Positions 10,348 through 21,325 of a DNA stretch of 64,000 nt are shown in pieces. Within the stretch, counting starts at the first letter, position 1, and every line of letters begins with the position of its first letter. This stretch comes from Centrapalus pauciflorus (Eukaryota > Streptophyta > Magnoliopsida > Asterales > Asteraceae). Where the stretch lies: the NCBI GenBank assembly GCA_020465985.1, contig JAANYP010000418.1:62001-126000 (forward strand). The letters are read 5' to 3'. The translations under genes and the position numbers were made by a program. The notes beneath the pieces are model-generated. The model did not search any database. It saw nothing but the letters and a program-made list of their open reading frames with translations, and was not told the origin of the DNA.

Positions 10348-13300
10348 TTACTCTGGGTTGCGCATTCCATTTAGTTGAATTAAATATTCAAACCGTGACT
10401 TATCAAAGGCTTTGGTAAATAAATCAGCATTATTATCGTCCGTTGCCACTTTTACCAATTTGATTAAGTTCTTTTCAGCACAATCACGTATAAAATGATG
10501 TCTTATATCTATGTGCTTTGTTTTATTGTGTTTAACTGGATTATTTGTTATGGCAATTGTAGATTGGTTATCCATCCTAATGGGAAAATTGTTGTTGTAT
10601 CCACAGAACCTGTGAGCAACAACTACCAGCAGCAACATACTCGGCCTCGCACGTTGACACGGCTACCGACGTCTATTTTTTGCATTGCTAGGAAACCAGA
10701 CTCCCTCCTAGGAATTGACAACCTCCAGTCGTTGATTTGCGCGTCAAGCTGCATCCTCCGTAGTCAGAATCCGTGAATGCCTCCAACTCTAGATCTCCCT
10801 CCGCGTGATACCAAAGTCCCAGCTTCGGTTTCGACTTGAGGTATCGTAGAATCCGCTTCACAGCTTTCATGTGCATCTCTTTCGGATTAGCTTGAAACCT
10901 AGCACAAATACACACAGCAAACATGATGTCAGGTCTTGAAGCAGTTAAATACATAAGTGACCCAATCATGGCCCGATATAAAGTCGGATCCACATCGGTA
11001 TCACTTTCAGTACCCGGTCCGAGATTGTGATTCACTTGATCGGCATGCTGAAATGAGCTGTCAGTTTCGTCGCTTCCATCCCGAAGCGTTCTAATATGTC
11101 GTAGACATACTTCGTGTGATGGATAAACATTCCTTCCTTCTTCTGGTCAACTTGCAACCCCAAAAAGAAATTTAACTCACCCATAGCACTCATCTCGAAT
11201 TTCGACTTCATCACCTTGTCAAAATCTTTGCACATTTGCTCGTCTGATGATCCAAAGATGATATCATCGACGTACACTTGTACCAAGATGAAGTGTTCTC
11301 CCTTTCTCTTAACAAACAGCGTACTATCTATCCTACCCCTTTCAAACCCGTTCTCTAACAGATGGTTGGATAAAGTCTCGTACCACGCCCTTGGTGCTTG
11401 ATGCAATCCATACAGAGCCTTATCTAATCGATATACTCTGTCTGGATATTTTGGATCTGTAAATCCGGGCGGCTGTTCTACATACACCAGTTCCTTCACT
11501 TTCCCATAGAGGAAAGCACTCTTAACATCTAGTTGATATACCTTAAAGCCCTTGAAGGAAGCAAAAGACAGAAACAAACGAATTGCTTCCAGCCTTGCTA
11601 CTGGCGCAAACACCTCATTGTAATCGATTCCCTCCTCTTGGTTGAAACCCTTTACAACTAACCTAGCCTTGTTGCGAGTGACTATACCCCGATCGTCTCT
11701 TTTGCACTTAAAAACCCATTTGGTTCCTACGGCAATTTCCCCTCGAGGTAATGGAACTAACTCCCACACTTCTAGTTTCCTAAACTGAGAGAGTTCTTCC
11801 TGCATCGCTTCAACCCAGGAGTTATCCTTTAGTGCCATTTGCACATTTTTTGGTTCTACTTGTGAGATAAAACAAGAATAGAGGCAGGTGTTATAGGCCT
11901 CGGAGTCATTTATCATCGACAACAACACAGTGTTGTTATTTAAACTACTCCTAGTCCTCACACCCTCATTAGGATTTCCTATGATGCTTTCTATAAGATG
12001 GTTCTTGTTGATCCTAGAGGTCTCTATCTCGTCAACTCTCAGATTATCTCCTAAGTTAGATCCTATTTCACCTAATGGGGGAACATCCTCAGATTCCATA
12101 TTTTCCTCCTCGTGGACAGTTTCCTCAGAGTTGGAATTTGTTGACTGAGTTTGATTCTCAGTTGAAGGTGCTTCTGGATCAGTGACTTCTGGAGATCCAT
12201 CTTCAGTCAAAGTAGGCTCGGACATGGATTGAAATGTAGTCCTCGGAAAGGTATGACCTTCGTCATTCAGATTCAACGTTGCCAAGTCCTTTTCGATCGT
12301 ACCTGCATTTTCATCCAAAGGAATGTTAAATGACTCAAACAATTTATCATAGTCAAATATCCATTCCGGACCTGTTTGGGGTTCATGTGTATAACTTGTG
12401 ACTTCAATGTTATACACAATCTCTACTGTACCATTTGTTTTGTTAAAAACCCGTTTGTTTAGTGAGTTCGGCACATAACCTAGGAAGTATCCTTCGTCAG
12501 CCTTTTCACCAAACTTAGGTTGATGTTTTGTTCGCAATAAAGTACATGGTACCCCAAACGGTTCGAAGCCAGTTAAATTAGGTGGTCGTTTATTCAAAAT
12601 TTCATAACAGGTTTTCTTCAAAGATTTGACAGTTAGGACCCGGTTTAAAATATGACATGCGGTATTCACTGCCTTTCCCCAAAACATGGTAGGAAGCTTT
12701 GAATCCGAAAGCATAGTCCTAGCTGCCTCAATCAATGTCTTGTTTTTAAATTCTGTTCTATTATCACTACGAAGCCTTTTAACCCGTGTTCCATAGGAAT
12801 TCTCCACTTGGTCTAAGAACCCGATGAGCTTGGATGCCGTCTCGTCCTTTGTACCTAGAAAGAAAACCCAAGAAAATCGTGAGTAATCATCAGTGATAAC
12901 TAAACCATACCAACTACCTCCTATACTCCTTTTGTTGATTGGTCCGAAGAGATCCATATGCAACAAATCGAATGTAGAGGTTATGGAGTTCTGAGTCTTG
13001 GACTTGTGTGCCTCCTTATGTTGTTTGCCCTTCTTGCAAGGTAGACACTTGTCCTCGAACTGAAAGCTCTTCATATGCACACCTTGCACCAACCCATTTT
13101 TTTTTATATAGTTCATTTTTCTTAGGTGCAAGTGTGCCATGCGTCTGTGCCACAAAACTGATTCAGTCTCCGAAGCTTTAGACAATAAGCAGATCGGACC
13201 CATCGAAGATTCCGGCTTGTTCATATCGAGCATGTACAAGTCTTTCTTCCTTGGTGCCCGCATCAATATCCACTCTTCAGGTATCTTGAATCCCGGTTTT

Positions 13301-13716
13301 AGCACTAACGCCTCAGTATCAGTGAACATCACTGAATTCTTCCTATCACAGATTTGAGATACACTAATGAGATTATGAACCAGTTTGTCAACGTGATAAA
13401 CTTGATCCAATGTAATCGTCCCATTAGTGACTTCTCCAGTACCAGTGATGGTTCCTCCCTTGTTTCCCGCGAATGATACAAATCACCGATTCCCACCCTT
13501 GAAGTCTGTAAGGAGACTTCTTTCCCCTGTCATGTGCCTGGAGCATCCACTGTCGACGAACCATTTGTTGTTTGGACCTGTGGTTATCTCCTGCACATAA
13601 AAGAAAATAGGTTAGTTATCACGGGGAACCCAAGCCATAACTGACTTGGATATACCATTCTCGTCCACATATTTAAACTCTTTCAAATACCCATCTCGCC
13701 TTTCAGGTGACTTGGG
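10348..13716 (-). pseudogene. pol: Element C pol: protease, integrase, RT, RNase H (broken)
   Basis: Reading leftward: an in-frame stop TAA (13612-13614) lies between gag and protease, followed by the aspartic protease triad in FVDSGCSRHMTG. A TGA at 13483-13485 interrupts protease. The frame 13410-11032 then carries the HHCC finger of integrase (WHRRMAHLH...CLPCKKGKQH), the integrase core with Asp at residues 153 and 216, and RT with YVDDIIFGS at about 11250-11280. A one-base deletion near 11033 shifts the frame into RNase H, which has two TAG stops near 10660-10690 and a further gap before the terminal DNQSTIAI segment. Compared with element G, 32 codons are missing in frame near 12740, removing the catalytic Glu of the DD35E triad. 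DNGTEF is also DNRTEF here. The product cannot be functional. Confidence 0.93.
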
Positions 13717-16502
13717 TCATTGAACAGGAGTTTTTTGTGGTGCCGAGTGATGTAAATTCACTCTTTGCCTTTGAGTAGGCATTTGTTGTGGAGCTCTTGA
13801 ATAATTCCGATTATATTGCATTTCAGATTTAGATCCCTGAGCTCTAACAGGTGTGTGATGTCTAACAGGAGTATGTGACCTAACTGGAGTGTAAGCTCTT
13901 CTAGGTGTTGTACTCCTATAGAGTTGTTGAGGTCCTGACCTAGATTGATTAGGGACTCTATTCGGTGAATTAGTCCTAACCACTTCATTTGGTCTACCTT
14001 TTACTAGTATTTGTTTCACAACTTGTTTTGGTGTAGCCTGCACAGTTATCTCGGTACTCTGAGAACTACTAGTGGTCGCCACACTTGTTGAAGGCTTAGG
14101 TTGTTCTGGCTTCCCTGTCGTAGGTGTAGTGTCAACTTTCCTATGGGGACAGTTAGAAGCGACATGCCCCCTCTCGTGACATCTAAAGCATGACATCTTG
14201 TCAATAGACTTCTTGTGTGAGCCCTTTGACTTAAGTGTGTCACTAGTGTCTGGTTCTTTTTGTGCATCTATAGCGACTGGTTCATCATCCTGATCATTAA
14301 AATCAATTTTATGTTTTCCTACAGGTGTTTCACTAGAGGAGGACACAAATTTTACTTTCTTAATCTTGACGTTTGTATCTGTCACCTTAGGTGTATTTTC
14401 TTTTACTGGCTCAGACACAGGTGCATGTATTTCCTCTAAGTCTACTGATTTCTCAGTTTTCTCCTTTGGTTGAGGCACATAGTTGGCATTAAAAGGTGGA
14501 GGAATCTCATGAAATCCTAGACCTACAGGCTTTTTAGATTGGCGTTGAGCGTCCAACACTTTCCCTAGGTTCAGACTTGAGTTCCTAAACTTTTCTAGCT
14601 TACTATTAGCCTCTGCTACTTTCACCTTAGTTTCAGCTAGCTCTACTTCTTTGGTCTTAAGATCTTTGGTCAAGGCCTCTACATGCTCATACATCAGTTC
14701 TAATCTAACACACTGCTCACTCAGCTTGTCTTTCAGAACTATTACATCGTGAGCATCAGCCTTAAGTTTATCCCTAAGATCTTGCTTAATGTCATTCAAG
14801 CTAGCATTATCAGATTTTAAAGATTCATTTTGAGAAGGTATGTTTTTATGTGATTCTAATACTAGATTCAACCTGTCGTTAGAAGTAACACATAAAACAC
14901 ATAATTCTTGGAAAAGAGAGTAATTCAGACTTACCTTTGTATGATCTGATTCGACGTTGGCCATTTTAGCGGCAAACTCCAGAAGCGTCTGATCATTCGA
15001 CTTCTCCACCCACATCGGACTGCTTTCTTGTTGACTGTTGTCCCTTGTGTTCTGCTCTTCCCATTCACATCCACTCTCAGTGACTCCAGCCATAAAGGCT
15101 CTGGCATTAGATTCCGGATGTGAACTCCAGTCATAAGTACCATCCAGCTGTCTGTCTGATGTGACGTTTGATAACAGACCAGCTATGTTGGCTTGACTGG
15201 ATGATGAACTCGGAAGATATCTCTGTTGAGACTGGTTCTGAAACTGTCCATGAGACTGATTTTGCCCTTGGTAATTATCTACCTTCGGTCTCTGACACTC
15301 TCTGGCGAAGTGTCCTAAGCCCTGACAGTTGTAGCATTTCACCTTGGACTTATCAAAGCCAATCCCCTTATTATTCAAACTCAAATTTCTTCCCATTCGT
15401 TTGATGAATTGTTAACCCGTTGGGTTACCATGGCCAGTTGCCATTTGAAATCCATCTCCTCAAGGTCGTCAGGGTCTACCTGATCGTAATCTTCATCCCA
15501 GAGTGCAGGATCGTTAATTTTCCCTTGAACGCAGTTCCCATATGCGGCCACTAATGACGCCAATAAATTCAAATGTTCTTCGGCCGATTTAGCGCTCATG
15601 GGCATCTTAGAGTAGCCCTGAGATATTGATGCCTGTGTTGCCTGAGGTTGCTGTTCTTCCGGTCTACCAAACCCTAAGAACGCTCTATTCTGTGCGTCGT
15701 CAGTCTCTGCTGGTGACGACGTTTCCCCGGTGTAGAACGCTGTAGCAGTCTTCATATCAGCTGCCGTTGATGGTTTTGTTGATTTTCCAAAATACATGGC
15801 TGGATTTTGGACTTGTTCATAATCTGTTTCGGCCTTCAGTAGCTAGAAATGATAAGCCCTCAGTGTTCCCACTACATCCTCCAACGATTAAGTATAATAC
15901 TTCTCCGCATCAAGCTTAATCATAGCCACGTACATCGCCCATTTGGCTGGTAAGGCATCAAGAAGCTTATTATTCTTCTTTGTATCGCTATACTCAATCC
16001 CATGACTCTCAAGCTCTGTCAGCAGATGATAAAAGCGGGTGATAGTGTCGTCCAGCTTTTCATCCTTCAAAGCCTTTAAAATCGCAAATTGCTGTTTCAA
16101 CAACTCCATGCGCTTCCTCCGAACCCTTGGATTACCCTCACACCTCTTTTCCAGCGTCTCCCAAAGCTCCTTAGATGTCTTTTGATTGCGGAATGTGTGT
16201 AGTATATCCTGAGGTAGTGCCATTCGAATAATCGAAAATGCTCGGTTCTCGGCTTCATATAGTTTCTTATCATCCTCCTTCATCATTTGATATGATAAGA
16301 CTCTTTGACGGCCTTCAACTTCTGTTGTAGGTGGGATGTATCCTTCGTCGATACATATCCACATTCGCATGTCGTTGAAACGCACAAAATTGACAAACCG
16401 ATCTTTCCACCAATAATAGTCTTCAAATTTCATCAGCTTAGGCGGAGTATTAGCTTTCCCTACCTCATGATCCATCTCGAGAAACCTTTGTAAATTTGTC
16501 AT
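13717..16502 (-). pseudogene. gag: Element C gag with two zinc knuckles (stops and frameshift)
   Basis: Starts at Met 16502 (MTNLQRFLEMDHEV). The first part is a copia-type gag domain of the UBN2 kind (YWWKDRF, ELWETLEKRC, LLDALPAKW). TAA after residue 204 and TAG about 20 codons later interrupt the same frame, which then continues to 15381. A one-base shift leads to the frame 15396-13717. It has a CX2CX4HX4C knuckle (CYNCQGLGHFAREC, about 15300-15335), a long coiled-coil-like stretch rich in Lys, Glu and Leu, and about 380 residues later a second knuckle (CFRCHERGHVASNC, about 14155-14195). The end is Pro/Ser/Thr/Arg-rich with TPVR repeats. Two distant knuckles are also seen in element G, so this is a feature of the family. 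Gag packages element RNA into particles in the cytoplasm. Confidence 0.9.
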
Positions 16503-16579
16503 TGTTTCAAAAGTAATTGAATTTTAACTTAATAAATTTAATTCGAAATTAATTTAAGTTAATTCTTTCGTATTTCGGT

Positions 16580-17041
16580 AATCACTCACACGAAATCTGC
16601 AAAAGTCTCCTAATGATTCGAGTCTATCCCTAATTATAGAGGCTTATTCGAGTTTGCCATGGGCCAAACTCGAAACAGGCCCAAGGCCCATTCGAGTTTG
16701 TCCCCTGGACACTCTCGAATCTGCTTTACGTATTAAATTCGAATCTGCCATAGATTCGAATCTAATTTACTAGTGAATTCGAATTTAATCTAAATTCGAC
16801 TTTCACATACTTAACCTATATTTGAAACTTATGTTTTTAACTTATGTTTGACTTTATCTTTGATCTTTATGTTTGAACTTCCTGTAATTCAATACATCAA
16901 GTTCAACCATACAATCAATAACTATCAAACATATATAAACACTTGTATCAAATACTCGGTAATATTCAATGCTTTGCAATATTACTTAAACCAAAATGCT
17001 AATCCACTTAGACTGCTATCGTCACAGAGGATGTACCAACA
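16580..17041 (-). repeat. Element C 5' LTR, truncated at its inner end
   Basis: Matches 4668-5130 of the 3' LTR with about six differences. It ends ACCAACA at 17041 next to the duplication atatt. The inner 203 bp of the LTR and the primer-binding site are absent. Only 77 bp of AT-rich sequence (16503-16579) separate the LTR stub from the gag start. Confidence 0.93.
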
Positions 17042-17046
17042 ATATT
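17042..17046. repeat. Target-site duplication of element C, right copy
   Basis: atatt, identical to 4460-4464. Confidence 0.9.
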
Positions 17047-18940
17047 AGAAGCGGTCAAGGTGCAGTATGGTCAACAAGTTTGTCTCTCTTAGGAGTGAAG
17101 TTAAGGTGGAGCACATGGGTGGCATTATTGTTGTTGTGAATGGGGTTATAGCAGGTTGGTGTTCGCTTAATAACGGTGAGTTTACGACACCTTATTAGGT
17201 ACAGAAACCACAAGGGCTACTGGTATTCATCCAGCAACATATAAGGCCAATGACAACCCATTTTTTAGTTGGAACATGTGCGGGGTCTGTTTTACACTAG
17301 GAAGTAGCTACGGGGTTGTGACTGATTACAGGTAATTCAACGTCAAATGAAGAGTGTTGGAAGTAGCTACGGGGTTACGGCTGATCACAGGTAATTCAGG
17401 CCTGGTAGGACCAGGTTGTGCTGTAGTAGTTCACGGGTGATTTATAGCTGGTAATGGATGAAGTCTAGTGGAAAGTAACATAAATTTATTAAAGTGACCA
17501 TGGTGTGTTGTGATGATGCTACCCAGTAGTTAAGGTCACTCATAGGGGTATGAGTGGAAGTCCTTGTGCATGAAGTGGGGAGGATCAAGGGGAACTAGTT
17601 GATGAATATGGTAATGCGCATGCCATATTAGGTGATAAACTAATTGGATCAGTTCATAATTATTCATGGCAAGTAGACAAAACAGTCAAGTTAGGGACTG
17701 TTGGTGTCAGGCTAGACTTTAGCCTGATGAGTCTTATAAAGGCTGGTTCATAGCACACTGGGTGATTACATGAAGATGTTATTCGGGTACCATGTTAGCT
17801 ATATCGAAGTGGAGAAGGCCACAAGATGATTTAAAGATTAAACATCAGGGGTAAACATATAAAGTTAGAAATGTCTTGGATCGAAGTGTGCTGTGAAGAC
17901 AAGATCTGCAATGTGAGCTTACGTTTTAAAGCCTAATAGGCTTATGTATTAAGTCTAGTGACTTGTATTTGAATGATGTTGAAGTTAGAGTGTTGTATTA
18001 AGGTGGTGTTGACACCTTACAGGGCTTATGCAACTACCGGTTAGAGGCAAGTCAGACCAATGTTGGGTCTGTTTGAAGTCAAAGCAAATTTTGAAAAGGA
18101 ATCTATTGGTGTGCAGAATCTAAGGAAATTAGTAGGTGAAACTAATTTAGTCTCAGTGTGTAAAAAGGCCTATTCTAATGTGCAATTGGAGTTTCTGCAG
18201 CACAAAGAACAGAAGAAATCTTTAAGGTTCACTCAAGTGTATCAATCAAGTTGATGCAACATGTTAAATACTTAAGTGTTTGAGGCAGAGTAAAAGAACC
18301 TGAATTAAAAGCCTCATACACTAACACATGTTCATTGTAATTCTGTGTTTTTTTATCTCTGTAGTGATATGAGGTATGAGATACAAGTTAAGGTGGATTT
18401 GGTTGGTTGAGTTGCAAGTTAGTTGATGCTGGATCAAGGTTGAGAAGTTAAAGCTGTTAGGTGCCGTTGTGATTGTAGCCACACATGCAGTGAAGGTTGA
18501 TCAGCGTTGTATAATCTATTGCATGATCAATTGCTTTATCAGTGTTTGCATGGACATGATTCACAAGGTTGCAGTTCACATAACCTATGTCACATATATG
18601 TGGACAGGTGTCAAAGATGGACGCATCAGTTGACAAAGGGTCATAGTAGATTTGTGTTTCGGTTGTGGTGTTTTTGAGAAGCGGAAGTGATGAGATGTGA
18701 TGAACACCAAAAGATACTGATTTTGTTGCATAGTGTGCTGGATGCAAGTAGCTTTAGTGGAATAATCAGTTTACGGAACAACTATAGGAAGATGGCAAAT
18801 CTTTGGGAAGATGGCGAATCTGGTATGCACGAAGGATCAGTTTTGAAGAGTATGTCAAGTCCAAAGCTAGTGCGTAGGCAGAGCACTTGTGAAAGCTAGT
18901 TTAGTGATCAGTTTGGAAGCATTGGATGCTGGTAGAATAA
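17047..18940 (+). other. Element B internal region, middle part
   Basis: No supported gene; only short chance frames. A 40-bp direct repeat beginning GGAAGTAGCTACGGGGTT occurs at 17300-17339 and 17359-17398. AAGGTGGA, the core of B's own polypurine tract, recurs here (near 17100 and 18391) as well as in 3022-4464. Confidence 0.55.
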
Positions 18941-21313
18941 TGTCACACCCCGATACCCCGCTTGGCAACGAGGCGTGATGTCGCAGAAACAAAGGCATAA
19001 TCATAATGAACGACCTCTAAATGGGACGTTTTCGAATTGCATAAATTGTAATTTGCGTTTTACAAGCATCAAAAATACAAAGTTCACTAGTGTAGAGATT
19101 AAAATACATGACAAAAAGTTTAAGTTAGGGAAATCAATCTCCGTAATGTTTGAAATGTCTGATGACTCCGAAAACTTTAAAATCTTGTAAGCATGCCATG
19201 AATGTGATACCTTAGCCCTTATGGTCCTGAGAATAACATGCTAAATACGTCAACATAAAGTTGGTGAGCTCATAGGTTTACACGATGATATAGACGACGT
19301 ATGGAAAGCACAAGATTTCAATGAGTTTATAAATAAAACGAATCAACAGTTTAAGTATTACCATAAGTCTCATGACCCCAAAGCTTAACTTTTGATTGCC
19401 CTATGTGGTGTCCAACACCATAATACAAAGAAATGTCAAATGATTATGCACCCATTTACAATTGGCGCGACGAACCCGGATGGGGGCATCAACCCAAATA
19501 GATCTATCCATAATATTCACATTTATGACGTAATTAGCGGTTCATGATTGAGGGCGGTGCTGAAGTGTAACATTATGTAATACAAAAAATGATTCCAGTA
19601 CTTGTGTCCATATAAAAAGTTGAGCATGTATTCCCACCCCAAAGAAATACGAACAAATAAAAATAGGGGCTATGAATACTCACCGTAAAAGTGATGGCAA
19701 AGTGATGATCGGGAAGTATGCTTAAACTACGACCGGAAAGACTTAACCGTGTCCTAAATGTTATGAGGGACTTAATAAGGCATCTAAATGATATTATGCA
19801 TTTATGATAGTTTTTAAACTTTAAATCTTTCAACATAACAAGTCCATAGATAAAGACCCATTTAAAAGTCCAAGTTTATTTATAAAAATTTTCCAGGATT
19901 TATCGAGGTTTTTAGGCCTACTTTGAGACTCTTTTTAACCAAGCTCCAAAAAGATTTGGGCTTTGATATTTTAAATAATAAAACTAATATATACAAGGAA
20001 TCCTTCAAGATAAAAACGGTCATTTTTTGAGATGTTTAGGTTAGCGAAAAGGTTCTTTAAAAACCCTATGTTGGCCACAAATGAGCTGTTAGACTTTTCA
20101 GTTCCCAAACAGTATTTGGGGGGTTCAAAACTCCGAGTTAAATTATGAAAACTTCCAGATCTTTAGTTAAGATATAGATATAAATTCTGAAAAAAGAATC
20201 CTCTCATTTCGTTAAGTTTTGAATTAGTTATGATTTTTCAAAGCTGATGTAACGTTTCCGCCGAAAAATCAGAATTTCACAACCTTGCAACAACTTGTGA
20301 TTCTTGTTGTTCATTAAAAAACCACATGTATAAAAAGTTATGAAACACATTTATGAACATTGTTTTCATAATATTTATGCCTACATTATGTATTTATACT
20401 TTTATAAACACATTTGTAGTAACAACCTTAAATAAAAACTAGATGTTCATAAGTTTCACTTTATACGCAACTTGTTCTTGTTGGTGATTATATATTATTA
20501 TGAATGACCTGTAATAAGATAAATAAAAGAAGTAATAGAGTAATTCTTACTTACTTTGAGGAAAGTATTGAAACCAAATGAATAGGAGAAGTTTTCTTGA
20601 ACTACTTGCACCAAAAGTACTTGAATTTCTTGAAGAACAAAGAAAGAAAACAACTTTTGTTGTGTGTGGCGGCTATGGCCAGATTCAAAGAGAGAAAGAA
20701 GAGAGTTTTTGGCTTTTGCAATGTGTGAAAATGAAGAGTGAATTGGTCTCTATTTATAGATGGAAAAAGTTGATGAAATGATGAAAAAGAGATGGAGGTT
20801 GAGTGAGATCTAAGTGAAGTTGAAAGGGAGATGCTGAAAAGAGATGTGATTGTGATTGTGCATGGGTGTTGTATTAAAAAAATGGGGAGTCTACTTTTGG
20901 TGTACTACTAGGGGCCCGCCACGAAGAAGGTATTTTAAGATTTTTATATATTTTTTTTTGTATAAAAGTATTTAAAATGTATTATTGTATTTTCCTTTTT
21001 ATGTAATTTTATAAATACTTACAAATACACTAGTTTAATAAATTGTTTTTGTCTTGCATAATTAAGGTTTATGAAAGATTGTTAATGCATAATTAATTTT
21101 ACTAATCTTAATGAAATTATGAAACCTAGTTGATTTAATTTATCATATCGTAATTTGATCGTATTAGTTTTTTTGTCGTTTCATCGGATCACACTGATGA
21201 AATTGTTTCTGATTGTAAGGAATTTTCTTACGAACTAATTAACCACTTTGATTAATTACTAATTACTATTTATTAAGTGACAAATGCTAACCTGATTTGT
21301 GCCGATTGTTACA
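18941..21313 (-). repeat. Element D 3' LTR (2373 bp)
   Basis: Starts TGTCACACCCCGATACCCC and ends GATTGTTACA. Homologous along its length to 42442-44815. The minus strand carries a TATA box at 20751-20758. Short open frames inside it are not conserved between the copies. Confidence 0.93.
20751..20758 (-). promoter_or_regulatory. TATA box of element D LTR
   Basis: Minus-strand TATAAATA, conserved at 44230-44237 in the other LTR; probable promoter of the element. Confidence 0.6.
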
Positions 21314-21325
21314 GTCTCCCCTTGT
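21314..21325 (-). other. Element D polypurine tract
   Basis: Minus strand AACAAGGGGAGAC abuts the LTR start TGTAACA. Confidence 0.85.

Larger units (their letters stand above)
4465..17041 (-). mobile_element. Element C: Sirevirus-like Ty1/copia retrotransposon
   Basis: A 12.6-kb element on the minus strand. Order from its 5' end: truncated 5' LTR (16580-17041), gag (16502-13717), protease/integrase/RT/RNase H (13716-10348), 2.1-kb spacer, env-like ORF (8215-5186), polypurine tract, 3' LTR (5130-4465). Perfect 5-bp flanking duplication atatt. The shared 462 bp of the LTRs differ at about six positions by my count, so insertion was recent. Despite this, gag and pol carry several stops and frameshifts, integrase lacks a catalytic residue, and the 5' LTR has lost its inner end with the primer-binding site. 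It is therefore non-autonomous as it stands. PR-IN-RT-RH order places it in Ty1/copia, and the env-like ORF downstream of pol places it among Sireviruses. Confidence 0.93.

Noticed and set aside
18457..18899. Short frames on both strands in element B
   Set aside because: Not conserved, no family resemblance, overlapping in opposite strands.
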